A DNA stretch of 64,000 bases from Bacteroidales bacterium (GCA_024402135.1 JAKSJN010000004.1:124001-188000); one strand, 5' to 3'; positions 7,769 through 17,777 are shown, counted from the first letter of the stretch. Translations and numbers: made by a program. Notes: generated by a model not told the origin, from the letters alone.

Positions 7769-8689
7769 ATGAAAGTACTTCTCGCAACCCAGAAACCTTT
7801 TTCAGCTGCAGCAGTCGCAGCAATCAAGGATATCGTAGTGAATGCCGGTCACGAGTTTGCCGCATTCGAGAAATATGCAGAGCAGTCTGATCTCGTCGCA
7901 GCTGTCGCAGATGCCGATGCTCTCATCATCCGCTCCGACAAGGTGACCGCAGAGGTCATCGCCGCAGCCAAGAACCTCAAGATCGTTGTACGTGCCGGTG
8001 CCGGTTTCGACAACGTGGATCTTGAGGCTGCAACAAAGGCTGGCGTGATCGTCATGAACACTCCTGGCCAGAACTCCAACGCAGTTGCAGAACTTGCAAT
8101 CGCAATGATGATCTTCATGGCCCGTACCCAGTTCACTCCTGCAACAGGTACCGAGATCCAGGGCAAGAAGATCGGTATCCAGGCGTTCGGAAACGTTGGC
8201 CGTCTTGTTGGAAAGAAGGCCGAGGCTCTCGGCATGGAGGTGATGGCAATCGACCCATTCCTCACTGACGAGCAGATCATTGCCGGTGGTGCAAAACCGG
8301 CTGCAAGCCTCGAGGATCTATATGCAAGCTGTGACTATGTTTCAGTGCATATCCCTGCAACTCCACAGACTGTCGGATCTATCGGTTACGACCTAATCAC
8401 CAAGATGCCTAAGGGCGCCACGCTTGTCAATACAGCCCGCAAGGAGGTTATCGACGAGGCCGGTCTCGAGAAGGCCCTCGAGGACCGTCCAGACCTCAAG
8501 TATGTGACAGATGTCGCTCCAGACAACCTCGCTGTCCTCCAGGAGAAGTTCGGTCTCCGTGTCTTCGCCACCCCTAAGAAGATGGGTGCTCAGAGCGCCG
8601 AGGCAAATATCAACGCAGGACTTGCCGCTGCACGCCAGATCGTGGGCTATTTCGAGACAGGCTGCACCAAGTTCCAGGTAAACAAGTAA
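7769..8689 (+). CDS. serA: D-3-phosphoglycerate dehydrogenase, short form with Lys in place of the catalytic His
   Basis: A 306-residue NAD-dependent 2-hydroxyacid dehydrogenase, the first step of serine synthesis. It has only substrate and nucleotide domains and no ACT or regulatory domain. The start at 7769 (MKVLLATQKPF) is preferred over an in-frame ATG at 7730 inside serC. Two departures from the classical family are visible: the dinucleotide motif reads AFGNVG (residues 139-144, first Gly is Ala), and TPKKMGAQ places Lys270 where the catalytic His of TPH(I/L)G normally sits. The Arg-containing NTARKEVIDEAG stretch is kept. Lys-type enzymes are known from Entamoeba and Bacteroides relatives. 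Position between serC and DUF1015 supports the serine role. Confidence 0.92.
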   Translation: MKVLLATQKPFSAAAVAAIKDIVVNAGHEFAAFEKYAEQSDLVAAVADADALIIRSDKVTAEVIAAAKNLKIVVRAGAGFDNVDLEAATKAGVIVMNTPGQNSNAVAELAIAMMIFMARTQFTPATGTEIQGKKIGIQAFGNVGRLVGKKAEALGMEVMAIDPFLTDEQIIAGGAKPAASLEDLYASCDYVSVHIPATPQTVGSIGYDLITKMPKGATLVNTARKEVIDEAGLEKALEDRPDLKYVTDVAPDNLAVLQEKFGLRVFATPKKMGAQSAEANINAGLAAARQIVGYFETGCTKFQVNK

Positions 8690-8692
8690 TCT

Positions 8693-9934
8693 ATGATCAA
8701 GGTAAAACCATTTGCGGCGGTCCGTCCACCTAAGAATCTCGTCACCGAGGTTGCCGCACCACCATATGATGTCCTTAACTCCGAGGAGGCAAAGGCAATG
8801 GCAGGAGAGAAGTCGCTCCTCCATATCACCAAGCCTGAGATCGATTTTGATCCTATTCTTCCTGACCATGACCAGCGTGTCTATGACAAGGCAGTCGTAA
8901 ATTTCAAGGAATGGCAGGAAAAAGGCTGGCTTGTGCAGGATGAGAAACCATGCTACTATGTCTATTCCCAGACCATGGGAGAGCGTACCCAGTATGGACT
9001 TGTGCTCTGTGCACATACCGATGACTATGCGGAAGGTCTCATCAAGAAGCATGAGCTTACCCGCAAGGACAAGGAAGACGACAGAATGATCCATGTCAAC
9101 ATCCAGAATGCGAACATTGAACCTGTATTCTTCGCATACAAGGATGACGCTGCGATCAATGAGATTGTTGCAAGGTATGCTGCCGGCGAGTCCGAGTACA
9201 GGTTCATCGACGAGAACAACTTCGGCCACGAACTCTGGGTTATTTCCGATGATGCGGATGTTGCCAAGATCACTGAGCTGTTCACTACCCGCGTCGAGGC
9301 TTTCTATGTAGCTGACGGTCACCACCGTACCGCGGCTGCGGCACGTGTGGGTGCGGAGCGTCGCGCTGCCAATCCGAATCATGACGGTACCGAAGAGTAC
9401 AACTGGTTCATGGCTGTATGCTTCCCTGAGAGCCAGCTCAAGATCATTGATTATAACCGCGTGGTGAAGGACCTCAACGGTCTGGCTCCTACCCAGCTCA
9501 TCAGCATGCTTGGTGAAGACTTTGATGTGATGTGCAAGGGTACCGAGATATATGCTCCTACCGAGCTTCACGAGTTCTCGATGTACCTCGAGGGCAAGTG
9601 GTATTCGCTTGTGGCACGTCCGGGACGCTATGATGACAACGATCCTATCGGAGTCCTCGATGTGACCATCCTCTCGAATCTCGTTCTCGACAAGATTCTT
9701 GGAATCAAGGATCTGAGGACCGACAAGCGGATCGATTTCGTGGGAGGTATACGCGGACTTGGAGAGCTTAGCCGCAGGGTTGACAGTGGTGAGATGAAGG
9801 TTGCGTTCGCACTCTATCCTGTGTCGATGCAGCAGCTCATCAACATCGCGGACAGCGGTAACATCATGCCGCCGAAGACCACCTGGTTCGAGCCTAAGCT
9901 CCGCTCAGGACTGGCCATCCACAAATTGATCTAG
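8693..9934 (+). CDS. DUF1015 family protein in the serine operon
   Basis: In this 413-residue protein the start (IKVKPFAAVRPPK...VAAPPYDV) and the central ADGHHR motif (residues 207-212) are hallmarks of DUF1015. No signal or membrane segment is visible, so it is cytoplasmic. A GxHR-like motif of this kind resembles those in the ParB/sulfiredoxin fold, to which the archaeal free serine kinase SerK also belongs. It sits 3 bp after serA and 7 bp before recQ. With no serB in the window, a role in the last serine step or in phosphoserine metabolism is a reasonable hypothesis from context, not shown by the sequence. Confidence 0.88.
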   Translation: MIKVKPFAAVRPPKNLVTEVAAPPYDVLNSEEAKAMAGEKSLLHITKPEIDFDPILPDHDQRVYDKAVVNFKEWQEKGWLVQDEKPCYYVYSQTMGERTQYGLVLCAHTDDYAEGLIKKHELTRKDKEDDRMIHVNIQNANIEPVFFAYKDDAAINEIVARYAAGESEYRFIDENNFGHELWVISDDADVAKITELFTTRVEAFYVADGHHRTAAAARVGAERRAANPNHDGTEEYNWFMAVCFPESQLKIIDYNRVVKDLNGLAPTQLISMLGEDFDVMCKGTEIYAPTELHEFSMYLEGKWYSLVARPGRYDDNDPIGVLDVTILSNLVLDKILGIKDLRTDKRIDFVGGIRGLGELSRRVDSGEMKVAFALYPVSMQQLINIADSGNIMPPKTTWFEPKLRSGLAIHKLI

Positions 9935-9941
9935 AACTTTT

Positions 9942-12158
9942 ATGAGTACGGATTCTGCGGCGCTTCATGCCAAGTTGAAGGAATTTTTCGGTTATGACGG
10001 CTTCAAGGGCGACCAGGAGGCGATCATCAACCATCTGGTCGGAGGCAACGACGCTTTCGTCCTGATGCCTACGGGAGGCGGAAAGTCACTTTGTTACCAG
10101 TTGCCGGCCCTTGTGATGCCTGGAACTGCCATTGTGATCTCACCGCTGATCGCGTTGATGAAGAACCAGGTCGACGCGATCAGAGGCTTCGTGTCCGGAA
10201 ATGACTGCATTGCGCACTTCCTCAACTCGTCATTGAACCGTCAGCAGATCCAGGAAGTCCATGAGGACCTGCTCGCAGGCCGTACCAAACTTCTATATGT
10301 GGCTCCTGAATCGCTGACGAAGGAAGAAAACGTCGCGATGCTGAAGGAAATCCACATTTCGTTCTATGCCATCGACGAGGCACACTGCATATCCGAGTGG
10401 GGCCACGATTTCCGCCCTGAATACCGGAGGATACGCTCTATCGTCGAGGAGATAGGCCGTGCGCCTATCATAGCACTTACTGCGACAGCAACGCCAAAGG
10501 TTCAGAGTGATATCCTCAAGAACCTTGGCATTGCCGGAGCGCAGGTGTTCAAGTCTTCATTCAACCGTCCGAATCTGTATTACGAGGTTCGTGACAAGGT
10601 TGATGCAGAGAAGGACATCATCAAGTACATCAAGCAGAATCCGGGGAAGTCGGGTATCATCTACTGTCTCAGCCGCAAGAAGGTTGAGGAGTTTGCCAAT
10701 CTCCTTGTCATCAATGGTATAAAGGCGCGCCCATACCATGCCGGACTGGATGCCAAGACACGTGCCGACAATCAGGATGCATTCCTTATGGAGGATGCGA
10801 GCGTCATAGTCGCAACCATAGCCTTCGGTATGGGAATCGACAAGCCTGACGTACGTTTCGTGATCCATTACGACATTCCCAAGAGCATCGAAAGTTACTA
10901 CCAGGAGACCGGCCGTGCCGGACGAGATGGAGAGGAGGGCCGATGTATCACTTACTACAGCTACAAGGACATCCAGAAACTCGAGAAGTTCATGCAGGGA
11001 AAGCCTGTTTCCGAACAGGAAATCGGTCGTCAGCTGCTTGGTGAGGTGGTTGCCTACTCCGAGTCAAGTACATGTCGCAGACGTCTGCTGCTCAATTATT
11101 TCGGGGAAGAATTCAAGCAGGATTCATGTGAGTGCTGCGACAACTGCCTGAATCCGAAACCAATGTTTGACGGACGCAAGGAGATGAAGCTTGTCATCTC
11201 GCTTATCAAGGCCCTTCCGGAAAAGTTCAAGATCGAGCATCTTGCAAACGTCCTGGCCGGAAACTCGAACTCCATAATCAAGTCTTATAAGCACGACAAG
11301 ATCGAGTTTTTCGGTGCCGGAAAGTCGCATTCTGAGAAGTTCTGGTGTACCGTCATCCATCAGGGACTCATCTACCACCTCCTTGAGAAAGAAATAGAGT
11401 CTTATGGACTCATTGACGTTACGCAGAAGGGTGAGGAATTTTTCCAGAATCCATATGAAATAAAGCTGGTCGAGGACCGTCATTTCTCTAACGGAGCTCT
11501 CGATGACGAGGATGACGAAGAAGGAGCTGCTGCAGCTGCGGCGATGAAGGCTGGTGGCGGTGGCGGCGATACTGTTCTGCTTGCCATGCTGAAGGATCTC
11601 CGCAAGACCATGGCAAAACGTCTGAAACTCCAGCCATGGATCATATTCGGCGACCCGGCGCTTGCAGACATGTCTATCCTGTATCCGACAAAACTTGAGG
11701 ATCTCAAGAACTGCCAGGGTGTCGGAGAAGGAAAGGCGAAGAAATTCGGCAAGGAGTTCGTCGAGCTCATTGCCCGATATGTAGAAGAAAATGATATCCA
11801 GTGTCCTGACGACTTCGTTGTCAAGTCGGCTCCGAACAAGTCTGCCAACAAGGTCTATATCATTCAGAGTATAGACCGTCGTCTGGATCTTGAAGACATT
11901 GCAGAGGTGAGAGACATGGATATGGATGACCTGATGACGGAGATCGAGGCCATAGTGTCATCAGGACTCAAGCTGAACCTCGATTATTATATCCGTCAGA
12001 ATATCGATGACGACGTTGTAGACGAGATATACTCATACTTCAGGGATGAGGCTGAGTCTGATTCGGTAGAGGACGCTCTGGCGGCTCTGGAAGGCGATTA
12101 CGAGAGGCTTGAGATACGTCTGGTAAGAATCAAATTTCTCTGCGAAATCGCTTCTTAA
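9942..12158 (+). CDS. recQ: ATP-dependent DNA helicase RecQ
   Basis: A 738-residue 3'-5' DNA helicase for recombination and repair. The domain order is as follows. DEAD-type core (about 15-210) with the motif I stretch MPTGGGKS and DEAH. Helicase C domain (about 215-345) with YYQETGRAGRDGE. Zinc-binding region with the Cys cluster ending CECCDNC (about residues 390-402). RQC winged helix (about 405-515). HRDC domain (about 545-625). An Ala/Gly-rich linker (AAAAAMKAGGGGGD) separates RQC from HRDC. A C-terminal ~100-residue extension follows HRDC, as in other Bacteroidetes RecQ. It is the last gene of the serC unit. Confidence 0.97.
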   Translation: MSTDSAALHAKLKEFFGYDGFKGDQEAIINHLVGGNDAFVLMPTGGGKSLCYQLPALVMPGTAIVISPLIALMKNQVDAIRGFVSGNDCIAHFLNSSLNRQQIQEVHEDLLAGRTKLLYVAPESLTKEENVAMLKEIHISFYAIDEAHCISEWGHDFRPEYRRIRSIVEEIGRAPIIALTATATPKVQSDILKNLGIAGAQVFKSSFNRPNLYYEVRDKVDAEKDIIKYIKQNPGKSGIIYCLSRKKVEEFANLLVINGIKARPYHAGLDAKTRADNQDAFLMEDASVIVATIAFGMGIDKPDVRFVIHYDIPKSIESYYQETGRAGRDGEEGRCITYYSYKDIQKLEKFMQGKPVSEQEIGRQLLGEVVAYSESSTCRRRLLLNYFGEEFKQDSCECCDNCLNPKPMFDGRKEMKLVISLIKALPEKFKIEHLANVLAGNSNSIIKSYKHDKIEFFGAGKSHSEKFWCTVIHQGLIYHLLEKEIESYGLIDVTQKGEEFFQNPYEIKLVEDRHFSNGALDDEDDEEGAAAAAAMKAGGGGGDTVLLAMLKDLRKTMAKRLKLQPWIIFGDPALADMSILYPTKLEDLKNCQGVGEGKAKKFGKEFVELIARYVEENDIQCPDDFVVKSAPNKSANKVYIIQSIDRRLDLEDIAEVRDMDMDDLMTEIEAIVSSGLKLNLDYYIRQNIDDDVVDEIYSYFRDEAESDSVEDALAALEGDYERLEIRLVRIKFLCEIAS

Positions 12159-12174
12159 ACAGCGGGAAAATCCG

Positions 12175-12182
12175 TAACTTTG
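12175..12182 (+). promoter_or_regulatory. -7 box for the DUF308-dnaG-metG unit
   Basis: TAACTTTG matches TAnnTTTG and lies 30 bp before the DUF308 start. It starts 17 bp after the recQ stop. No convincing -33 element was found. Confidence 0.55.
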
Positions 12183-12211
12183 CTGTCTTGTAACCCAATC
12201 TGCAATCAATT

Positions 12212-12865
12212 ATGTTTACATTTGGATATAACAGCAAAGTCAGCGGCATTCTACGCGCTTGCTCAGCTATAGGTATCGGTCTGGTGATGATCGCCAGCAA
12301 TAATGCCACTGAAATGGTGGTCAAGGTTTGTGCGGCTTTTCTTTTCGGTGCAGGTGCCATTTCGGTCGCCCATGGAATAGTCTACAAAAAGCAAGGAGGT
12401 CTTTCTCTCAACCTCATCAATGCATTCGTTGATGTTGTTCTTGGTCTCATGCTCTTCATCTATCCGGCAGAGGTCGCTCATTTCGTGGTTTATCTGGTCG
12501 GAGCACTTCTTCTGATTTTCGGTGCAATCCAGCTTATCGCTCTTGCTGGTGCGATGTCCCTGCTTGGAGCCGGCTTTGCTTCCCTTCTGCTGTCTCTTGT
12601 GGGCATTGGTTTCGGTATCGTCCTTCTATTCAGTCCATTCAGCCAGAGTGTCATGTCCATCGTGGCTGGTTGCGGCCTCATCTATTATGGCGCAACTGAA
12701 CTCTGGTCATCGTGGAAGGTCTCAAAGGCAAGGAAGGTCTATGAGACCAGGCGTGCAGAGAAGGCTACCATAGTCGAGCCTGAGGCTGATGACGATGATA
12801 CCATAATCGTCGAGGGCATCGGTGATGCGAAGGAAGTGGATTACGAGAAGGTTGACGAGCAGTAG
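12212..12865 (+). CDS. DUF308/HdeD-like membrane protein
   Basis: This 217-residue protein has about six hydrophobic segments between residues 10 and 170, in hairpin-like pairs typical of DUF308 (HdeD family). They are followed by a charged cytoplasmic tail with an acidic cluster (EADDDDT). HdeD is tied to acid resistance in enterobacteria, but the family's role in Bacteroidetes is unknown. It precedes dnaG by 3 bp. Confidence 0.8.
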   Translation: MFTFGYNSKVSGILRACSAIGIGLVMIASNNATEMVVKVCAAFLFGAGAISVAHGIVYKKQGGLSLNLINAFVDVVLGLMLFIYPAEVAHFVVYLVGALLLIFGAIQLIALAGAMSLLGAGFASLLLSLVGIGFGIVLLFSPFSQSVMSIVAGCGLIYYGATELWSSWKVSKARKVYETRRAEKATIVEPEADDDDTIIVEGIGDAKEVDYEKVDEQ

Positions 12866-12868
12866 GCA

Positions 12869-14875
12869 ATGATCCCTCGCGAGACGGTAGGCCTTATCCT
12901 GGATACCGCCAGGATTGAGGATGTAGTAGGTGAGTACGTGACGCTGAAGCGTCGCGGTGCCAACTATACAGCCTGCTGTCCATTCCACAACGAGAAGACT
13001 CCGTCGTTCTACGTCTCTCCATCAAAGGGCATATATAAATGCTTTGGCTGCGGTGCCGCTGGCGGCGTGGTCAACTTCGTGATGGAGCAGGAGCATAGTA
13101 CCTATGCCGAGGCTCTCAGATGGCTCGCAGCCAAATACCATATCGACATCAAGGAAGAGGAACTTTCGCCAGAACAGCTGGTCGAGAAGAACCGCAGGGA
13201 AAGCCTTTTCCTGGTAAGTGAGTTTGCGATGAAGTTCTTCGCAGAGGCTCTGGATACGCCGGAAGGACGTGCTGTCGGCCGAAATTATCTCCGTGGACGA
13301 GGTCTCTCCGATGATACGATAAAGGAATTCAGCCTTGGATGGGCTCCGAAGGGACGCACGAGCCTCATCGATGCCGCGAAGGCAGAAGGCTTCAAGGTCG
13401 ACTATCTGATAGATGCCGGTCTTGCGGTCAGGAATGAGGATGGCAGCGTACATGACAAGTTCCGTGAGCGTGTCATGTTCCCTATCTTCAATCTCAGTGG
13501 TCGTGTTATTGCATTCAGCGGCAGAACCCTTCACGCTGACAATCCTGCGAAATACGTAAATTCTCCGGAGACCGAACTCTACAAGAAATCACATGTCCTG
13601 CTGGGCATCAAGTTCGCCAAGAGCGAAATATCCCGGATGGACAAGTGCATATTGGTGGAAGGTAACCTGGACATGGTGTCCCTCTACCAACTTGGCATAC
13701 ACAATGTAGTTGCTCCTTGCGGAACATCGCTGACCTCGGAGCAGATCCGTCTTATCGGGCGTTTCACCCAGAATGTAACCGTCATGTTCGATGGTGACTC
13801 TGCCGGCATTCATGCCGCGTTGAGGGCTATCAACCTGATCCTCGGAGAGGGTATGAATGTACGCCTGGTACTGCTCCCTGAGGGCGAGGACCCTGACTCA
13901 TTCTCCCGTGGACGAAGCGCTGATGATGTGCGTGCCTATATCGAGGCGCACGAAAAGGATTTTGTATCCTTCCAGACAGACATGCTGCTGCCGCAGGTCG
14001 GCAGCGATCCTGTGCGTCGTGCAGAACTTGGAAACACAATCGCTGATTCGATTGCGCTTATTGCGGACCCTATCAAACGCAGGATGTTCATTTCCGAGTG
14101 TGCCAGCCGTTTCGGAGTATCTGCGGATGATGTCGAAAAGCGTATATCCTTTACCCGTCGAGAGGAGATACGCAAGGAGGCGGAAAAGGAGGAACGCGAA
14201 CGCCGCAGAGCTGAAGCCGGCCTCAATCCTGCCGGTCCTGATACGATCAATACCGAGCCGGCACCGGTCCAGCCTCATGTCATAAAGACAGGCCTGGATG
14301 CCGCTTTCGACAACAATCTGCTGGCTCCTATCGAATCGGATCTGCTTAGCTTCGTGCTCAAGCATGGAACAGAGCCGATGCGTTTCGAGAGCGATTCCGA
14401 ACTGTATGCCGGAGAGGATGAAAATTGCCCGCTTGTTGCGGATTTCATAGCATCCTCGCTTGAAAGCGATGACGTTGTGTTTGCCAACAAAGTGCTCCGG
14501 AAGACATTCGATGACTATCTGGAACTGTACGACCTGGGATATAGCCAGGATGAGATACTCCGTACCCTTCTGAATTCTGGAGATCCCGAGGTGACCCTGG
14601 TGGTCAGTGAACTGGCATTTGAAAAGCATGAACTCAGCGTCAAGTCTTTCCGCGAATCGCTTACTACCACCGAGTCATGGCTCGCCAGGCAGGTGCCTCA
14701 TACACTCAAGCTGTACGCCCTGAAAAGATTGGAAAATATGATCAGTGAGGCGACCGAGGCGCTTAAACGGATTACCGACGAAGGTGCCCAGACCGAGCTG
14801 ATGACAAAGATCATCAAACTTCAGCAACAGCAGCTGAAAGTCAGGAAGAAACTAAAGGAAGATAATGATAAATAG
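12869..14875 (+). CDS. dnaG: DNA primase
   Basis: A 668-residue enzyme that makes the RNA primers for replication. The N-terminal zinc ribbon is intact: CPFHNEKTPSF and YKCFGCG. The catalytic core follows (about 120-240) with FRERVMFPIFNLSGRVIAFSGR. The TOPRIM fold (about 260-345) has ILVEGNLDMVSLYQLG and VMFDGDSAG. The C-terminal third is a helical helicase-interacting region. An Arg/Glu-rich linker (about residues 425-455) precedes the C-terminal domain. It lies 3 bp after the DUF308 gene and 6 bp before metG. Confidence 0.97.
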   Translation: MIPRETVGLILDTARIEDVVGEYVTLKRRGANYTACCPFHNEKTPSFYVSPSKGIYKCFGCGAAGGVVNFVMEQEHSTYAEALRWLAAKYHIDIKEEELSPEQLVEKNRRESLFLVSEFAMKFFAEALDTPEGRAVGRNYLRGRGLSDDTIKEFSLGWAPKGRTSLIDAAKAEGFKVDYLIDAGLAVRNEDGSVHDKFRERVMFPIFNLSGRVIAFSGRTLHADNPAKYVNSPETELYKKSHVLLGIKFAKSEISRMDKCILVEGNLDMVSLYQLGIHNVVAPCGTSLTSEQIRLIGRFTQNVTVMFDGDSAGIHAALRAINLILGEGMNVRLVLLPEGEDPDSFSRGRSADDVRAYIEAHEKDFVSFQTDMLLPQVGSDPVRRAELGNTIADSIALIADPIKRRMFISECASRFGVSADDVEKRISFTRREEIRKEAEKEERERRRAEAGLNPAGPDTINTEPAPVQPHVIKTGLDAAFDNNLLAPIESDLLSFVLKHGTEPMRFESDSELYAGEDENCPLVADFIASSLESDDVVFANKVLRKTFDDYLELYDLGYSQDEILRTLLNSGDPEVTLVVSELAFEKHELSVKSFRESLTTTESWLARQVPHTLKLYALKRLENMISEATEALKRITDEGAQTELMTKIIKLQQQQLKVRKKLKEDNDK

Positions 14876-14881
14876 ATAGAT

Positions 14882-17083
14882 ATGAACGCAAATCACAAGA
14901 GAACCCTGGTGACCTGTGCGCTTCCTTACGCAAACGGTCCCGTCCACATCGGCCATCTTGCAGGAGTATATGTGCCTGCTGACATCTATGTCCGATACCT
15001 GAGAATGCGCGGAGAGGACGTGCTTTACATCTGCGGCTCCGATGAGCACGGTGTTCCGATCACCATCAAGGCCCGCCAGCAGGGCATCACCCCACAGGAC
15101 GTGGTGGACAAGTACCACAAGATCATCAAGGATTCCTTCACTGGGCTAGGAATCAATTTCGACATTTATTCACGTACCTCATCCGAGGTGCATGCTGACA
15201 ATGCTTCGGAGTTCTTCCGCAAGCTTTATGATGATGGCAAGTTCATCACCAAGGAGTCGGAGCAGTACTATGACCCGGAGGCAAAGACCTTCCTCGCAGA
15301 CCGATACATCGTCGGCACCTGCCCTAAGTGCGGAGCAGAAGGAGCCTATGGCGACCAGTGTGAGAAGTGCGGAAGCACCCTCAGTCCAGAGGAACTCATC
15401 AACCCAAAGTCCAAGCTCAGCGGTGCAGAGCCTGTAAAGAAGAAGACATCTCACTGGTACCTTCCACTGGACCAGTACGAGAAATGGCTCAGCGAATGGA
15501 TTCTTGACGGCCATAAGGAATGGCGTTCAAATGTATACGGACAGTGCAAGAGCTGGATCGACGGTGGCCTGCAGCCACGTGCCGTGAGCCGTGACCTTGA
15601 CTGGGGCGTACCTGTGCCTGTTGAGGGTGCTGAGGGCAAGGTCCTCTATGTATGGTTCGACGCGCCTATCGGTTACATCTCGAATACGAAGGAACTCCTT
15701 CCAGAGAGCTGGGAGAAGTGGTGGAAGAGCGAGGATACCAAGCTTGTGCACTTCATAGGCAAGGACAACATCGTGTTCCATTGCATCGTGTTCCCATCAA
15801 TGCTCAAGGCATATGGAAGCTATGTACTTCCTGAGAATGTTCCTGCAAACGAGTTCCTTAACCTCGAGGGCGACAAGATCTCAACTTCACGCAACTGGGC
15901 CGTATGGGCACATGAATATCTCAGCGACTTCCCTGGAAAGGAGGACGTGATGCGCTACGTTCTTACTGCAAACGCTCCAGAGACAAAGGACAACGATTTC
16001 AGCTGGAAGGATTTCCAGACCCGCAACAACTCTGAACTCGTTGCCATCTTCGGAAACTTCGTAAACCGCGCCGTAGTGCTCACCCACAAGTATTTCGAGG
16101 GCAAGGTCCCTGCTTGCGGCGAGCTCCAGGACGTTGACCGCGAGACTCTCGCTCAGGTTCCTGAGCTCAAGGCTTCAATGGAGAAGAACCTTGAGAACTA
16201 TCATTTCCGCGAGGCACTCAAGGATGCAATGGCCATTGCACGTCTCGGAAACAAGTATATCTCTGACACCGAGCCTTGGAAGGTCGCAAAGACTGACATG
16301 GCACGCACTGCTACAATTCTTAATGTCAGCCTCCAGATCTGTGCTGACCTTGCAATCGCCTTCGAGCCATTCACCCCATTCGCAGCCGAGAAGCTCCGCA
16401 AGATGCTTGGCGTATGTCTCTGTGCCGGTATCGATCACCGCAAGGGTGAGCAGGAGACAGTCAATACATACAAGCCGGGAGAGGGCTGCGCCCTTCATAC
16501 CGTATCTGCTGCAGAAGTTTCTGCTGACGCACGCACATCATGTCCAGGCGCTGCCAAGTGTACCTGTCTCAGCTGGGATGTCCTCGGAAACGACAACCTT
16601 CTTCCTGAGGGTCATCAGCTGGCACAGGCTGAACTCCTCTTCGCAAAGATCGAGGACGATGCAATAAATGCCCAGCTCGCACGTCTCGATGCAATCCGTG
16701 CCGAGCGTGAGGCTGTCGCCAAGGCCGAGGCTGCAAAGCAGGTGGCTCCACAGAAGGAAGAGTGCACCTACGAGGACTTCGAGAAGATGGATATCCGTAC
16801 TGCTACCGTACTGGAAGCTGTAAAGGTTCCAAAGACTGACAAGCTTCTCAAACTCACCATCGACACAGGTATCGACAAGCGTACCATCGTATCAGGTATT
16901 GCAGAATACTATTCTCCTGAAGACATGGTCGGAAAGCAGATCGTGATCCTCGCCAACCTCAAGCCACGCATCATCCGCGGAATCGAATCTCATGGAATGA
17001 TTCTCATGGCAAAGCAGGGCGACGGCAAGATGCGTTTCGTGACTCCACAGGAGGCCGTTGTCAACGGAGCTCAGGTAAACTAG
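14882..17083 (+). CDS. metG: methionyl-tRNA synthetase with C-terminal tRNA-binding domain and a Cys-rich insertion
   Basis: The 733-residue class I synthetase has HIGH at residues 22-25 and a zinc knuckle (CPKCG...CEKCG, about 143-161). The KMSKS loop reads KISTS in [10 protein letters not shown]. The last ~110 residues are an EMAPII/Arc1p-like tRNA-binding domain starting near [13 protein letters not shown]. Unusual is an insertion of about 50 residues at 512-562, in the anticodon-binding helical region. It holds six cysteines (512, 514, 536, 554, 560, 562) and two histidines (519, 539), so it could bind metal. The flanking LRKMLGV and LSWDVLG are normal family sequence. Confidence 0.97.
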   Translation: MNANHKRTLVTCALPYANGPVHIGHLAGVYVPADIYVRYLRMRGEDVLYICGSDEHGVPITIKARQQGITPQDVVDKYHKIIKDSFTGLGINFDIYSRTSSEVHADNASEFFRKLYDDGKFITKESEQYYDPEAKTFLADRYIVGTCPKCGAEGAYGDQCEKCGSTLSPEELINPKSKLSGAEPVKKKTSHWYLPLDQYEKWLSEWILDGHKEWRSNVYGQCKSWIDGGLQPRAVSRDLDWGVPVPVEGAEGKVLYVWFDAPIGYISNTKELLPESWEKWWKSEDTKLVHFIGKDNIVFHCIVFPSMLKAYGSYVLPENVPANEFLNLEGDKISTSRNWAVWAHEYLSDFPGKEDVMRYVLTANAPETKDNDFSWKDFQTRNNSELVAIFGNFVNRAVVLTHKYFEGKVPACGELQDVDRETLAQVPELKASMEKNLENYHFREALKDAMAIARLGNKYISDTEPWKVAKTDMARTATILNVSLQICADLAIAFEPFTPFAAEKLRKMLGVCLCAGIDHRKGEQETVNTYKPGEGCALHTVSAAEVSADARTSCPGAAKCTCLSWDVLGNDNLLPEGHQLAQAELLFAKIEDDAINAQLARLDAIRAEREAVAKAEAAKQVAPQKEECTYEDFEKMDIRTATVLEAVKVPKTDKLLKLTIDTGIDKRTIVSGIAEYYSPEDMVGKQIVILANLKPRIIRGIESHGMILMAKQGDGKMRFVTPQEAVVNGAQVN

Positions 17084-17084
17084 C

Positions 17085-17726
17085 ATGGAATCGGCACTCG
17101 ACAGATATCTCCGCGACCACTCTACCGCCCAGAGCGAAGCCCTTGGATGGATAGAGCGCCAGACCAACATACGCACCAACTATCCCCGCATGCTCTCCGG
17201 AGCCGTACAGGGTCAGCTGCTGCGCATGCTGGTCGGTATCAGCGGGGCGAAGGACATCCTGGAGATAGGGGCATTCACCGGCTATTCTGCGACATGCATG
17301 GCTTCCGGCCTTGGCAGTGACGGGCATATCGATACTCTTGAGATCAACGACGAACTCGAGGACCTCATGCGGGAAGGCTGGGATCGTGCAGGTGTCTCTG
17401 AAAGGATAACCCTTCATATCGGGGATGCACGCGAGACTCTGACCAGACTGGCTGCCGAAGGCCGTGCGTACGACTTCGTATACATGGATGCGAACAAACG
17501 TCAGTATGTCGAGTACTATGAACTGCTGCTGCCTATGATCCGTCCCGGCGGACTCATTCTGGCGGACGATGTACTCTGGGACGGCAAGGTCTATCAGGAT
17601 CCGCTGCCTACCGACAAGCAGACTGTCGGCATCTGTGCGTTCAACGATCTGGTTGCGACAGATCCGAGAGTCGAGGCCGTTATACTTCCTCTGAGGGATG
17701 GACTGACCCTGATACGCAAGAAATAG
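17085..17726 (+). CDS. class I SAM-dependent O-methyltransferase (Methyltransf_3, TrmR/COMT-like)
   Basis: At 213 residues it has the usual length. The SAM-binding motif is ILEIGAFTGYSATCMA, followed by IDTLEIND (acidic residue for the ribose) and FVYMDANKRQYVEYYE. The metal site ILADDVLW carries the Asp pair of catechol O-methyltransferase-like enzymes. B. subtilis TrmR (YrrM) of this family methylates hydroxyuridine in tRNA. Immediate linkage to metG (1 bp) fits a tRNA role, but small-molecule substrates cannot be ruled out. Confidence 0.88.
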   Translation: MESALDRYLRDHSTAQSEALGWIERQTNIRTNYPRMLSGAVQGQLLRMLVGISGAKDILEIGAFTGYSATCMASGLGSDGHIDTLEINDELEDLMREGWDRAGVSERITLHIGDARETLTRLAAEGRAYDFVYMDANKRQYVEYYELLLPMIRPGGLILADDVLWDGKVYQDPLPTDKQTVGICAFNDLVATDPRVEAVILPLRDGLTLIRKK

Positions 17727-17743
17727 GCAGCAAGTTCTGCTGC
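17727..17743 (+). terminator. weak hairpin after the methyltransferase gene
   Basis: A 6-bp stem (GCAGCA / TGCTGC) with a 5-nt loop immediately follows the stop codon, without a T-run. It could attenuate readthrough into the next gene. Confidence 0.35.
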
Positions 17744-17777
17744 TTCAAGCGACTTCTACACAAAAACTTCAACCAAT

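Noticed and set aside
8393..9571. A 392-codon open frame antisense to the DUF1015 gene.
   Set aside because: It lies wholly opposite a strongly recognised gene whose biased third positions keep the reverse frame open. It has no family resemblance and no promoter.
13898..14629. A 243-codon minus-strand frame opposite dnaG.
   Set aside because: It is a mirror of the primase coding sequence, with no recognisable protein features beyond composition.
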